A stretch of DNA of 32,605 bases from Actinomycetota bacterium (GCA_947505195.1 CANNIM010000004.1:1-32605), one strand, 5' to 3'; positions 18,225 through 28,888 are shown, counted from the stretch's first letter. Numbers and translations: made by a program. Notes: generated by a model from the letters alone, not told the origin.

Positions 18225-19972
18225 AAAAGCAATTAATTAGCCTTCTGATTCTCGGGCTATTACTTATTAATATAACTTCAACCAGCGTTGCAAGTGCAGA
18301 AGATCGACAACTTCGTAAAATCTTTTCTGGCTGGATGACCGACTACAGCACATATGGCGACACAACTAAAGGCCAGATTCAGGCGATGGATTACGTAGTT
18401 GCACATGCTGAAATGTTCGATCAGATATTGCCATTTTGGTACACAGTAACGAGCGCAGAAACAATTAAAGATAAGTATGTAACTCAGAATTCAATTGATA
18501 AAGCGATACCGATTTCAACTCTTCAAAGTTTAGGCATCAAGGTTATTCCCACCCTTACCGATGGCACGGCTGAAGGTGCGCTCTCGAAGATTATGGGAAC
18601 TGATGCAACCCGAGCGACTTTGATCAAAACTATTTCAGATCTTGTCACTACCAATAATTTTGATGGGATCGATCTAGATTTCGAGGGATTCGCCTTTGTA
18701 GATAAAATTGCAACTTGGCCCACGATTCAACCAAGATGGGTTAAATTCGTACGCGAGTTATCAACTACCTTGCACTCACAAAATAAATTGTTATCAGTCA
18801 CAACGCCATATCTATTAGATCCAACAACTGGGAAAAAAGGTTATTACTTCTATGCCTGGCCAGAAATATCTGAATACATAGATCGATTAAACATAATGGC
18901 TTATGACTATCATAAATTTGATACTGCACCTGGACCGATTGGTCCAATAAGTTGGTTCGAACCTTCGCTAATTTATGCGCTTAAGTCAGTTGCGCCTTGG
19001 AAGATTTATATTGGTACTCCAAATTATGGATACAACTGGGTAACAAAAGTGACTGGCGTTTGTCCTACTAATACTCCAAAATCTGAAAAAAAGGGTTCTA
19101 ATGCGGCGATAATTCATCAATTGAGAGCGCAGGCAATATTAGATAAGCCAGGAGCGGTTGCAAAATATAATGAAAAATTTGGCGAAACTAATGTGCTTTA
19201 TACCGCAGAATTTAATGGCGTTAATTCAGCTGGCGCAACTACGAGTTGCAAAGTAAACCATTCGGTTTGGTATGTCGATGCTCGCGGGTATGGCGCAAGA
19301 GCCAAACTAGTTGAGAAGTACCGCTTAGGCGGAATCTCAGAGTGGGAGATTGGTTATGGCGACAACTTAGCAATTGAAGAAGTTAAGAAGGTGGCAATCG
19401 CCATGGGACAAGAAAAAGTTGTTGGCGATGTAACAGCTAGTGCAGAGAATTTACTTTATGGCGAGAGCGCTGCATTTAACGGAAGCTTTAAATTGGCCGA
19501 TGGCCGGCCGTTATCAAGCGTTCCAGTATTTATGGAGATCAAGCGCGCATCTGGTAATTCAAGACGTTCAATTGGTGAAACAGCAGCGGATGGAACTTTC
19601 CAGATAAAAGTTTTGCTCGGTGAATCGACAAATGTCTCATTTTCTACTGATGAAACTTGGGATCGAACATTAGGTTTAACGCCAGAGAAAATTATTGGAA
19701 TTTCTAGAGTTGTATCTTGGAGTATCCCAGCATCAATGAAGCGCGGGGTTACATATAAAGTTACTGGACAGGTACAACCAAGAGTTGCGGGGATTAAAGT
19801 AGTTTTAGATGATGGAATTACCCAGGTGGCCGGAGTGACTGCAGAGGATGGGAAATTTGAAATTGAAGTTACGCCCATGAAGGTTGGCGCAAAACAATTT
19901 AGCATTGTGACTGAAACTGAAGCTGGATTCATAGGTTCTAAGAGTTCATCATCAACGGTATTGGTGCGGTGA
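18221..19972 (+). CDS. Secreted GH18 family glycosidase with C-terminal Ig-like domains
   Basis: Signal peptide MKKQLISLLILGLLLINITSTSVASA; GH18 catalytic motif FDGIDLDFEGF (DxxDxDxE); two beta-sandwich-like repeats at the C-terminus. ATGA overlap with the DUF3039 stop. Confidence 0.88.
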   Translation: MKKQLISLLILGLLLINITSTSVASAEDRQLRKIFSGWMTDYSTYGDTTKGQIQAMDYVVAHAEMFDQILPFWYTVTSAETIKDKYVTQNSIDKAIPISTLQSLGIKVIPTLTDGTAEGALSKIMGTDATRATLIKTISDLVTTNNFDGIDLDFEGFAFVDKIATWPTIQPRWVKFVRELSTTLHSQNKLLSVTTPYLLDPTTGKKGYYFYAWPEISEYIDRLNIMAYDYHKFDTAPGPIGPISWFEPSLIYALKSVAPWKIYIGTPNYGYNWVTKVTGVCPTNTPKSEKKGSNAAIIHQLRAQAILDKPGAVAKYNEKFGETNVLYTAEFNGVNSAGATTSCKVNHSVWYVDARGYGARAKLVEKYRLGGISEWEIGYGDNLAIEEVKKVAIAMGQEKVVGDVTASAENLLYGESAAFNGSFKLADGRPLSSVPVFMEIKRASGNSRRSIGETAADGTFQIKVLLGESTNVSFSTDETWDRTLGLTPEKIIGISRVVSWSIPASMKRGVTYKVTGQVQPRVAGIKVVLDDGITQVAGVTAEDGKFEIEVTPMKVGAKQFSIVTETEAGFIGSKSSSSTVLVR

Positions 19973-19978
19973 GAAAAT

Positions 19979-20266
19979 ATGGCAAAAACTCTTACAAAAG
20001 ATCAAGTGAACATCAGTGAGTTAATTGATCGACCTTGGATAACAATAGTTTGGGATGATCCAGTAAATTTGATGACCTACGTGACCCATGTTTTTATCAA
20101 ACTCTTTGGTTTTTCTAAAGAACGAGCCCATGAATTAATGATGCAAGTTCATGATGAGGGACGTGCGGTTGTATCGACTGGAACCCGCGAAGAGATGGAG
20201 CGTGATGTTCAGCGTCTTCACGAGCATGGCCTGTGGGCAACACTTCAACGCGATGACAAAATCTGA
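19979..20266 (+). CDS. clpS: ATP-dependent Clp protease adaptor ClpS
   Basis: [74 protein letters not shown]. Confidence 0.96.
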   Translation: MAKTLTKDQVNISELIDRPWITIVWDDPVNLMTYVTHVFIKLFGFSKERAHELMMQVHDEGRAVVSTGTREEMERDVQRLHEHGLWATLQRDDKI

Positions 20267-20817
20267 TGTCAAGCTTTGAGAAAGTTGGTGATGGTTTCTC
20301 ACTTGATTTAACGCTTGATGAAGCGAACATACTTATCAATTTAGTTGAACAACTTCTGGAACTCCTTGGCGAGGGAGATTTCTTCCATCATTATGATTCA
20401 AGCGATCCACTTGCTCAGTTACTCGCTATGCCATCAGAGATAGTTACGCCAGATGATCCAGTACTACTGCGATTGTTACCAAATGCCTATGCCGACCCAG
20501 AAGCTGCATCAGATTTTCGCAGGTACACCGAACCACAACTGCGTGGAGCTAAACAGAAGAATTTGCGACTAGTGCGTGAAGAGTTAACCATTTTGGTAGA
20601 TGAGAACCATGGTGGAGTGATTGAAGAATTAAATGCAGATGTCTGGCTTAAAGCTCTAAATGATTTACGTATTGCCCTTTCAGTTCGCTTAGAAATTGAT
20701 GAAACAAGTTTTGATAAATTTGAAATGCTGCCTGACGAAGATCCACAGAAGCCGGTTTATGCTGTTTACTTCTGGTTAGGTTGGTTGCAGGAGAATTTGT
20801 TAGGGTTACTCCTATGA
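20266..20817 (+). CDS. DUF2017 family protein
   Basis: Position between clpS and mec as in mycobacterial Rv1332/Rv1333-region synteny; helical pattern with ...LRLLPNAYADPEAASDFRRYTEPQLRGAKQKNLRLV. Confidence 0.82.
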   Translation: MSSFEKVGDGFSLDLTLDEANILINLVEQLLELLGEGDFFHHYDSSDPLAQLLAMPSEIVTPDDPVLLRLLPNAYADPEAASDFRRYTEPQLRGAKQKNLRLVREELTILVDENHGGVIEELNADVWLKALNDLRIALSVRLEIDETSFDKFEMLPDEDPQKPVYAVYFWLGWLQENLLGLLL

Positions 20818-21242
20818 CCCTTCGAATTACCGCCGCACATGTCGAGGCAATTCTCGAGCAATCTCGCGCGGAATATCCTGATGAATGTTGTGGGGTAATT
20901 CTTGGTCCTGAAGGAAGCGATAGCGCTCAAGTACTTAAACCAATGGTCAACGCGGCACATTCACCTACTTTCTACGAATTTGATTCGAAGGATTTATTGG
21001 CGCTCTACCGTGAAGTTGACGATAACTCACAGGAAATAGTTGTGGTTTATCACTCGCATACCGAGACCGAGGCTTACCCATCTCGTACTGATATCTCCTA
21101 CGCTTCAGAACCTGGCGCGCACTACGTTCTAGTTTCTACTCGCAAAGAGATTGCACCTGAGAATGAATTTCGTTCATATCGAATTATTGACGGTGTTGTT
21201 ACGGAAGAAGATGTTGAAATCGTTACTCGGATTGGCGAATAA
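20814..21242 (+). CDS. mec: JAMM/MPN metallopeptidase (Mec-like, CysO-cysteine peptidase family)
   Basis: HSHTETEAYPSRTD matches HxHx(10)D; YPDECCGVILG near the N-terminus. Start ATG 20814 (ATGA overlap with upstream stop), not the 20781 of the ORF track. Confidence 0.9.
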   Translation: MTLRITAAHVEAILEQSRAEYPDECCGVILGPEGSDSAQVLKPMVNAAHSPTFYEFDSKDLLALYREVDDNSQEIVVVYHSHTETEAYPSRTDISYASEPGAHYVLVSTRKEIAPENEFRSYRIIDGVVTEEDVEIVTRIGE

Positions 21243-21268
21243 GCCGAGCTTCAAGGATACTTAACCCT

Positions 21269-22512
<1,244 letters not shown>

Positions 22513-22526
22513 CTCTGCACTGAAGG

Positions 22527-22532
22527 TAGGCT
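22527..22532 (+). promoter_or_regulatory. Putative leaderless -10 box for murI (TAGGCT, 7 nt before ATG)
   Basis: TAGGCT-tggctat-ATG(22540). Confidence 0.5.
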
Positions 22533-22539
22533 TGGCTAT

Positions 22540-23346
22540 ATGTCGGCCGCAAATTTATCTAAGAATTCACCTATCGGTATCTTCGATTCAGGTGTTGGTG
22601 GCCTAACTGTTGCGAGATCGATTATCGATCAACTTCCTGGTGAATCAATTCTTTATGTTGGTGATACTGCGCGCGGCCCTTATGGTCCAAGACCACTTGC
22701 CGAAGTTCGTACTTTCGCGCTCGAGATTCTTGATCAATTAGTTGAAGCTGGTGTTAAAGCGATTGTTATTGCATGCAATACGGCGAGTGCAGCAATGTTG
22801 CGTGATGCCCGTGAGAGATATTCAGTTCCAGTGATTGAAGTTATTCAACCCGCTGTTCGCAGAGCGGTTTCAGCAACTCGCAGCGGTCATATTGGGGTTA
22901 TTGGGACAAATGCAACAATTGACTCAGGTGCTTATCTAGATGCATTTGCCGCAGCACCACAGTTAGAAATAACTTCGGTAGCTTGCCCGCTTTTTGTTGA
23001 ATATGTTGAACGCGGCGAAACTTCTGGTTCAGCGATTACCAAAATTGCCACAGATTATTTAAAACCTCTTGTCGAAAAGAATATCGACACCTTAGTTCTT
23101 GGTTGCACTCATTACCCATTGCTTACCGGTGTGATCTCATATGTAATGGGAAATGAAGTAACACTTGTTTCAAGTGCCGAAGAGACAGCAAAAGATCTAT
23201 ATCGAGTTCTAGTTGAAAGCGATATGTTGAATACATCTGGGTTACCAACACACAAATTTGTATCAACTGGAGAGAGCGAAATGTTCAGCAAACTTGCTAG
23301 ACGTTTCCTTGGTCCAGAAGTTACAAGAGTCGAATCGAGGATTTAA
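22540..23346 (+). CDS. murI: Glutamate racemase
   Basis: [51 protein letters not shown]. Confidence 0.97.
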   Translation: MSAANLSKNSPIGIFDSGVGGLTVARSIIDQLPGESILYVGDTARGPYGPRPLAEVRTFALEILDQLVEAGVKAIVIACNTASAAMLRDARERYSVPVIEVIQPAVRRAVSATRSGHIGVIGTNATIDSGAYLDAFAAAPQLEITSVACPLFVEYVERGETSGSAITKIATDYLKPLVEKNIDTLVLGCTHYPLLTGVISYVMGNEVTLVSSAEETAKDLYRVLVESDMLNTSGLPTHKFVSTGESEMFSKLARRFLGPEVTRVESRI

Positions 23347-24093
23347 ATGTCAACCGATAATTTGCAGAGCGGTTCGAGAATTGATGGTAGAAATCCTGGT
23401 GATTTGCGTCAAATTAAATTCACTCGCAATTGGTTGAACAACGCCGAAGGATCTGTTCTAGTTGAATTCGGAAATACTCGCGTCCTCTGTGTTGCCTCAT
23501 TTACTCCAGGCGTTCCTCGTTGGTTAGTTGGTAAGGGTGGCGGTTGGGTAACAAGCGAGTATGCAATGTTGCCGCGTGCTACGCACACTAGATCTGATCG
23601 TGAAAGTGTCAAAGGAAAATTAGGCGGACGAACTCAAGAAATTTCTCGTCTTGTTGGTCGCTCACTTCGCGCAATTGTTGATACTGCGGCGCTCGGTGAA
23701 AATACAATCGTTATCGACTGTGATGTGCTGCAGGCTGATGGTGGAACTAGAACAGCAGCAATAACAGGTGCTTATGTTGCGCTACAAGATGCAATCACTT
23801 GGGCAAAAGGCAAGGGTCATATTCCAGCTTCACGCAATCCAATTATCCAAGGTGTATCTGCAGTAAGTGTAGGAATTATTGGTGGTGTACCGATGCTCGA
23901 CCTCTGTTACGAGGAAGATGTAACGGCTGATACAGATATGAATATTGTCTGCACCGCAGATGGAAACTTTGTTGAAGTTCAAGGTACTGCAGAAGGAAAA
24001 CCATTTGATCGTGCCTTGTTGAATAGCCTTCTTGATTTGGGTGTTTCTGGATGTAATCAACTTTCGAAATTGCAGCAGAGCGTTCTCGCTTAA
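23347..24093 (+). CDS. rph: Ribonuclease PH
   Basis: [85 protein letters not shown]. Confidence 0.97.
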   Translation: MSTDNLQSGSRIDGRNPGDLRQIKFTRNWLNNAEGSVLVEFGNTRVLCVASFTPGVPRWLVGKGGGWVTSEYAMLPRATHTRSDRESVKGKLGGRTQEISRLVGRSLRAIVDTAALGENTIVIDCDVLQADGGTRTAAITGAYVALQDAITWAKGKGHIPASRNPIIQGVSAVSVGIIGGVPMLDLCYEEDVTADTDMNIVCTADGNFVEVQGTAEGKPFDRALLNSLLDLGVSGCNQLSKLQQSVLA

Positions 24094-24107
24094 GAATGAA
24101 TTAAATA

Positions 24108-24722
24108 GTGCGCCAAATCGTTTTAGCAACGCAGAACATAGGCAAGATTGCCGAGTTTGAAAGGTTGCTTGCAGAGTTCGCAGAAGATATCGAAGTCCTT
24201 GGGCTCAAAGATTTTCCCGATATGCCAGATATTGCCGAAACTGGAGAATCGTTTACCGAGAATGCACTTTTAAAAGCTCGAGGTGTTTGTGAATTTACGG
24301 GACTCCCAGCGCTTGCTGATGACAGTGGCCTCTGTGTTGATTTCTTAAATGGCGATCCAGGTATTTATTCTGCGAGATGGTCAGGTGTTCACGGTGATGA
24401 TTTGGCAAACATTCAACGTGTTTTATCGCAATTAGATGGCGTTTTGGATCAGGCACGTACTGCACATTTCGTTTGCGAGGTTGCTCTGGTTTTCCCACCA
24501 ACTCATCGATCTGCAAATAGCGAGGTGATAGAACGCGGGAAACTTGAGGGATTTATCACCCTCGCCCCACGTGGTACTGCTGGTTTTGGCTATGACCCAA
24601 TATTTCAACCTGCAGGTCAAGCGTTAACGCTGGGCGAATTCGCGCATGGCGAGAAAGACAAGATTAGTCATCGCGGAATTGCACTTAAAGCCATAGCACC
24701 ACGAATAGGCGTTTTACTCTAG
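24108..24722 (+). CDS. rdgB: XTP/dITP diphosphatase (RdgB/HAM1), GTG start
   Basis: IVLATQNIGKIAEFERLL, ETGESFTENALLKARGV, ALADDSGLCVDFLNGDPGIYSARWSG, GTAGFGYDPIFQP, SHRGIALKA. Confidence 0.96.
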   Translation: MRQIVLATQNIGKIAEFERLLAEFAEDIEVLGLKDFPDMPDIAETGESFTENALLKARGVCEFTGLPALADDSGLCVDFLNGDPGIYSARWSGVHGDDLANIQRVLSQLDGVLDQARTAHFVCEVALVFPPTHRSANSEVIERGKLEGFITLAPRGTAGFGYDPIFQPAGQALTLGEFAHGEKDKISHRGIALKAIAPRIGVLL

Positions 24723-24809
24723 CTTTTCTTGGTTTTGCAGAGCCCTGAGGTATCCTTTCACTATTGAGTTTTCAATCTAACTTTCAATTACAAACCAAGG
24801 AGTACTACC

Positions 24810-25601
24810 GTGGCAGTAAAGAAAACCGCAAAGAAGAGCGCAAAGAAATCTGTTGCTAAGCGCGTTGTAAAGAAATCTGCTGTTAAGAAGTCAGCGAAGA
24901 AAGTTGTTAAGAAGTCAGCTGTTAAGAAGACAGCTGTTAAGAAGACAGCCAAGAAGGCCGTTAAGAAGTCAGCGAAGAAAACTGCAAAGCGTTCTTCATC
25001 TACTTTCGTAGTTCCGGCCGTTCCTGCTTCGACAAGCCGCTCTAATTTCCAGAGCTCTTCTGTAACAAATCGTCCGGCAAAAACTCCTGGCGCAAGTGTT
25101 CCCGCTTCAAGTACAGCAAATAACTCTTCATCAAAGCGCGTAGTAACTGCAGTTGTAATTGCCGTGGTATTAATTGCGCTATTAGTTGTTTCACGTAATA
25201 GTTCAACAACAACTGAGAGCGCTGCACCGGAAGCAACTACATCAGTCGAAGCGTCTCAAGAGCCAACTGCTGAGGCAACTGTGGAGGCATCTGAAGCTGC
25301 AACAGTTGTTGATGGCGGCGGAAGCGAACCAGTAGGAATTGTTGCCCAATACACAGCAACAGGAGCAACTATATTTTGGAAGGCCCCAGCTGATGGAACA
25401 GCGGCTGCAAACTACAACGTTGAAATCCGATCAAATGGTGGGGATTGGAAATTAATTTCAACAGTCCCAGCAACTCAATTCTCTTTGGATATCACGAAGG
25501 GCGATGCAACAGGTTGGTGCTCATTTAGAGTTTCAACTGTTCTCGAAGATGGCACTGTAGTTGGCGGAAAAGTTTTCGGACTTCCAGGCCAATACGCTTA
25601 A
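24810..25601 (+). CDS. Membrane-anchored protein with N-terminal histone H1-like Lys/Ala tail and C-terminal FN3-like domain (GTG start)
   Basis: MAVKKTAKKSAKKSVAKRVVKKSAVKKSAKKVVKKSAVKKTAVKKTAKKAVKKSAKKTAKRSS, then Ser/Pro-rich linker, TM RVVTAVVIAVVLIALLVV, T/E/A-rich linker, beta-sandwich-like end. SD aaggag. Confidence 0.88.
   Translation: MAVKKTAKKSAKKSVAKRVVKKSAVKKSAKKVVKKSAVKKTAVKKTAKKAVKKSAKKTAKRSSSTFVVPAVPASTSRSNFQSSSVTNRPAKTPGASVPASSTANNSSSKRVVTAVVIAVVLIALLVVSRNSSTTTESAAPEATTSVEASQEPTAEATVEASEAATVVDGGGSEPVGIVAQYTATGATIFWKAPADGTAAANYNVEIRSNGGDWKLISTVPATQFSLDITKGDATGWCSFRVSTVLEDGTVVGGKVFGLPGQYA
24882..24968 (+). repeat. Intragenic repeat of gttaagaag (five copies, 15- and 24-nt spacing) encoding (A)VKKS/T units
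   Basis: gttaagaag begins at 24882, 24906, 24921, 24936 and 24960. Confidence 0.85.
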
Positions 25602-25605
25602 AGAT

Positions 25606-27357
25606 TTAATTTACGTTTAACGCATCAAGAATTGATGCAACGTAAACATCACTACCAGCTTCAATTAAGTGGACACCATCCGGAGCGAAAAACTCTGGGT
25701 GGTTTTCTGCTATTTGGGCCCAATCAACAAGCGTTGCATTTGGATATTTAGAAACAACCTCACTAATAATCTTATTATTACCATCTCGCCAAGTTCTTGG
25801 TACTGCAGTATTCACGACAATGATTTTTGGCTGATCCTTCAGTAACTCCATTAACTTGACCATATCCTCACGAGATACCGAATTGTTATTTCCAACATTA
25901 AACACAACTGTTGAGGATCCGACCTTTACTTTATCCTCTTCAACCGCAGTAATTAGCTCTTGAATCTGACGGCCAACCCGCGCATTAATAAGTGCTATAT
26001 CTTGCGTCGCACCCAACTTATTGCGGATGCCTAAAATTACGGAATCTCCCGTAACCCATAGCCCAGAACTGTTTTGAGAAACAATTGTCTGCGGCAATTC
26101 AAGTTCGGGCTTAACCTCAACGACAATTGATTGATCTCGCTGCCAAGCAACTGCAATTGAGCTTCCAGTCAATAACATCGTGAAAGCGGATACGGTAGCG
26201 ATGAAAATTCGCTGACGCTTTTGCATAACTTTTGTGCGGTATTTAATTCCCCTAATCCAATTTTGAACCAACCCTTTTCGAATTGGAATCTCTATTGCGC
26301 GAAGTGAGATATCTGCAAGTATTAATACAAGGAGAACTCTCGCAACATTTAGGGCAAGTGGTGAACCAGTTAAATCGGCACCTGGTCTTGTGATTTGAAA
26401 TACGACCCAGTGCCAGAGATAAATTCCATATGATCTCTGGCCAATCCAGAGGAAAACTTTATTACTTAGAATTGGTGAAAAACGAGATGCTGGATGGACA
26501 ATAGAAATTAGCGTCGCGCATCCAAATAAACCCGCAAGTGGAAAGGCAATTTGGTAGAGAGTTGTATTTGCCTCTTCAATGAATAGAAAAATACATAACA
26601 ATCCGATAAATCCAAAGGTTCCAATTCCATCGATAAAGTCTTGAGCGCGTTGCGAAATATTTGGAGTTAAATTCCTTGGAATCCAACTAACAGCAAGTGC
26701 AGACCCTAGAAATAAGCCAAGACTGTGAGTATCAGTACCGAAATAGATATGGCTGATTCGACCAGCTGTTGCGTTATCTGCTTGCAGTGAGAATAGAAAT
26801 AGCGCAGTACCGGAAAAAGTTGCAATCAATAGAGCAGCTCTCCGAACCACTCGCTTGCCAAACCTGCGCCAGATGAAGAGCAGAATTATTGGCCAGATTA
26901 GATAAAACTGGAATTCAACTGCTAGCGACCAGGTGTGCTGGAGAAGTGGTGGCCGTCCAATCGCCTGGAAATAATCCTGATGTAGCGCGACTAAATGCCA
27001 ATTATTTGTGCCCGACAATACAAAGGGTACGTCAGTTACGAAACGGCGAACTGAATCTGGTGCAAAAAGCGCCATTGCAACCGATGTAACAACTAGCAGG
27101 ACCAATAGTCCCGGAAGCAATCTACGAATTCGGGCAAGATAAAACTCTTTAAGATCTAGTCCGTTTGCGCTCTCGATTGAATCCAAAATTAACCTGGTTA
27201 TTACATAGCCAGAGATAACGAAGAAAAGATCTACCCCTAGAAATCCTCCGGGGATCCAATCAATTCCTAGGTGATACAAAACAACAGCAATTACAGCAAG
27301 CGCGCGAAGGCCATCAATTGCTGGGATGTGGCTAGATGTAAATGATGCGCGCTGCAT
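25606..27357 (-). CDS. Acyltransferase-3 / OafA-OatA-like O-acyltransferase with C-terminal SGNH domain
   Basis: HIPAIDGLRALAVIAVVLYHLGIDWIPGGFLGVDLFFVISGYVIT; LLQHTWSLAVEFQFYLIWPI; C-terminal LWVTGDSVILG ... APDGVHLIEAG (GDS and DxxH). Confidence 0.95.
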   Translation of the reverse strand: MQRASFTSSHIPAIDGLRALAVIAVVLYHLGIDWIPGGFLGVDLFFVISGYVITRLILDSIESANGLDLKEFYLARIRRLLPGLLVLLVVTSVAMALFAPDSVRRFVTDVPFVLSGTNNWHLVALHQDYFQAIGRPPLLQHTWSLAVEFQFYLIWPIILLFIWRRFGKRVVRRAALLIATFSGTALFLFSLQADNATAGRISHIYFGTDTHSLGLFLGSALAVSWIPRNLTPNISQRAQDFIDGIGTFGFIGLLCIFLFIEEANTTLYQIAFPLAGLFGCATLISIVHPASRFSPILSNKVFLWIGQRSYGIYLWHWVVFQITRPGADLTGSPLALNVARVLLVLILADISLRAIEIPIRKGLVQNWIRGIKYRTKVMQKRQRIFIATVSAFTMLLTGSSIAVAWQRDQSIVVEVKPELELPQTIVSQNSSGLWVTGDSVILGIRNKLGATQDIALINARVGRQIQELITAVEEDKVKVGSSTVVFNVGNNNSVSREDMVKLMELLKDQPKIIVVNTAVPRTWRDGNNKIISEVVSKYPNATLVDWAQIAENHPEFFAPDGVHLIEAGSDVYVASILDALNVN

Positions 27358-27362
27358 CGTTC

Positions 27363-28190
27363 CTACTTACGTTTTTTGGTGGCGCTCTTCTTGGCGGACT
27401 TTTTTACTGGCTTCTTAACAGCCTTCTTAACTTCGTTCACTGCTGGAACTGTTTGTGTTGCGCTAGTCGCCCTAGAACTTTGACGAATAAATGATTTCTC
27501 AACAGGGCGATTGTTATCATCGATGTTTGCATCAATATCGCCTTGAAGCGTGGCTAGTCGTTCGAAGGCTTGCTTTAATCTGCTTCTAGTTTCACCAATC
27601 GCATGCTCAGCGGCTGTTAGAGATTGAGTTTGGACTCGATATAAACGCTCTGATTCGGAAATTGCACTTGTAAGCCATGATCGGAATTCACTGACTTCAT
27701 TTGTAGCTTCAATAATGATCTTTTCACCCTCGCGTCTTGCAGCACTGGCAAGAGCGGAAGCTTCACGCTTACTCTCGGTCAGTAAATGCTCTGCTTGTCG
27801 CATAGCTTTATCGCGAAGTTCTAGCGCTTCTGATTCTGCTGCTTCAAGATATTTACGACCACGGGATTCCGCACCAGCCAATATCGCTTTTGCTTTTGCT
27901 TCAGAGGAATCAAGGCGCTCTTTAGTAATTCGAGCTGTTTCGGCAATTGCTTGTTCGGCAGATGAACGCGCACGAGACTCACGTTGTTGCGCCGTTTTAA
28001 TCAAACTCATCGCTGTTTCACCTGCAAGAATTTCAAACTCTTCTTTGCTCAAACTTGTGATGTCTCTGCGTGAGCGAAGATCAGCTAGTTGGGTTTCTAA
28101 TTGGCGAATTCGTTCAACTGCATTTTCAGTTGGAGCTGCAGTGGCTTCTTCTTTAAAGCCGACCCATGAACGGAATTTCTTCTCAGCCAT
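27363..28190 (-). CDS. Coiled-coil (DivIVA/Scy-like) protein with C-terminal histone H1-like Lys tail
   Basis: Long Ala/Glu/Arg-rich heptad-like coiled coil (QAIAETARITKERLDSSEAKAKAILAGAESRGRKYLEAAESEALELRDKAMRQAEHLL) ending VKKAVKKPVKKSAKKSATKKRK. SD GAGGAG upstream. Confidence 0.75.
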   Translation of the reverse strand: MAEKKFRSWVGFKEEATAAPTENAVERIRQLETQLADLRSRRDITSLSKEEFEILAGETAMSLIKTAQQRESRARSSAEQAIAETARITKERLDSSEAKAKAILAGAESRGRKYLEAAESEALELRDKAMRQAEHLLTESKREASALASAARREGEKIIIEATNEVSEFRSWLTSAISESERLYRVQTQSLTAAEHAIGETRSRLKQAFERLATLQGDIDANIDDNNRPVEKSFIRQSSRATSATQTVPAVNEVKKAVKKPVKKSAKKSATKKRK

Positions 28191-28298
28191 TTTGACTCCT
28201 CATGTCTCTAAAACAATTTCGTAAGGCGGTCAGCCTATAACAGAGGGCGGGGTGAGTGCCATGAGTGATTTCCCTACCCAGGAGACCAGGCGTGCGCT

Positions 28299-28304
28299 TA
28301 GACT
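28299..28304 (+). promoter_or_regulatory. Putative leaderless -10 box for dinB-like gene (TAGACT, 6 nt before ATG)
   Basis: TAGACT-tgcgac-ATG(28311). Confidence 0.45.
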
Positions 28305-28310
28305 TGCGAC

Positions 28311-28787
28311 ATGAGCGATTCAGTAAAGAATTCACACGAACTCTTGGCCGAGTTCATCAAAAATGGCGAAGATTTCATTTCAACCGCAAGATCGATTAAG
28401 GAAGCAGATTTAGCTAAGACGCCAATTTCCGGAGAGTGGTCAGCTGCATTTGTGATCCACCACTTATGTGATGGAGATTTACATTTTGCAACTAGGTATC
28501 TAAATAACTTAACTGAAGATAACCCGGCCATATTTCCTTTTAACGAGGACATTTATCCTGGTCGAATCAATTATGCAAAGCGAGATCCGTTGGCCTCGCT
28601 CGCGGCTATCGAAGGAATATTTCAAACGACAAAAAATATTCTGGCAATAGTTCCCGAAAGTGGCTGGCTGCGAACTTCAGTTCATGCCGAGCGCGGAGTA
28701 ATAACTCTTGCCGATATGGTCACACTTGCCTCTGGACACAGCAAGGCCCATGCAAATCAATTAAGAACAGTTATTGCGGCGCTTTAA
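28311..28787 (+). CDS. DinB-like/YfiT-type four-helix protein
   Basis: GEWSAAFVIHHLCDGDLHFATRYL ... HAERGVITLADMVTLASGHSKAHANQLR: conserved His spacing of DinB_2 proteins. Confidence 0.82.
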   Translation: MSDSVKNSHELLAEFIKNGEDFISTARSIKEADLAKTPISGEWSAAFVIHHLCDGDLHFATRYLNNLTEDNPAIFPFNEDIYPGRINYAKRDPLASLAAIEGIFQTTKNILAIVPESGWLRTSVHAERGVITLADMVTLASGHSKAHANQLRTVIAAL

Positions 28788-28804
28788 ACGATAAAGCTAA
28801 ATAT

Positions 28805-28888
28805 TGGTGCGGGAGGCGGGACTTGAACCCGCACGTCCGAAGACACAAGTTCCTAAGACTTGCGTGTCTGCCATTTCACCACTCCCGC
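28805..28888 (-). tRNA. tRNA-Leu (anticodon UAG), CCA encoded
   Basis: Reverse complement gcgggagtggtgaaatggcagacacgcaagtctTAGgaacttgtgtcttcggacgtgcgggttcaagtcccgcctcccgcacca; class II variable arm. Confidence 0.95.

Noticed and set aside
19456-19932. 158-aa minus-strand ORF opposite the GH18 C-terminal domains
   Set aside because: Antisense to a confident CDS and without recognisable domain or start context.
24817-25000. Possible CRISPR-like or regulatory direct-repeat array
   Set aside because: Repeats are short, in frame, without unique spacers, and translate to a Lys/Ala tail, so they are coding low complexity.
27715-28224. 169-aa plus-strand ORF opposite the coiled-coil gene
   Set aside because: Ser/Ala/Arg-rich shadow of the repetitive coiled-coil coding strand; no recognisable motif.
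28261-28314. 17-codon mini-ORF (MSDFPTQETRRALRLAT*) with a G-rich SD-like sequence, ending in an ATGA overlap with the dinB-like start; possible leader peptide
   Set aside because: Its 3' end contains the TAGACT box placed 6 nt before the dinB-like ATG, so it is better explained as promoter sequence; 17 codons can occur by chance.
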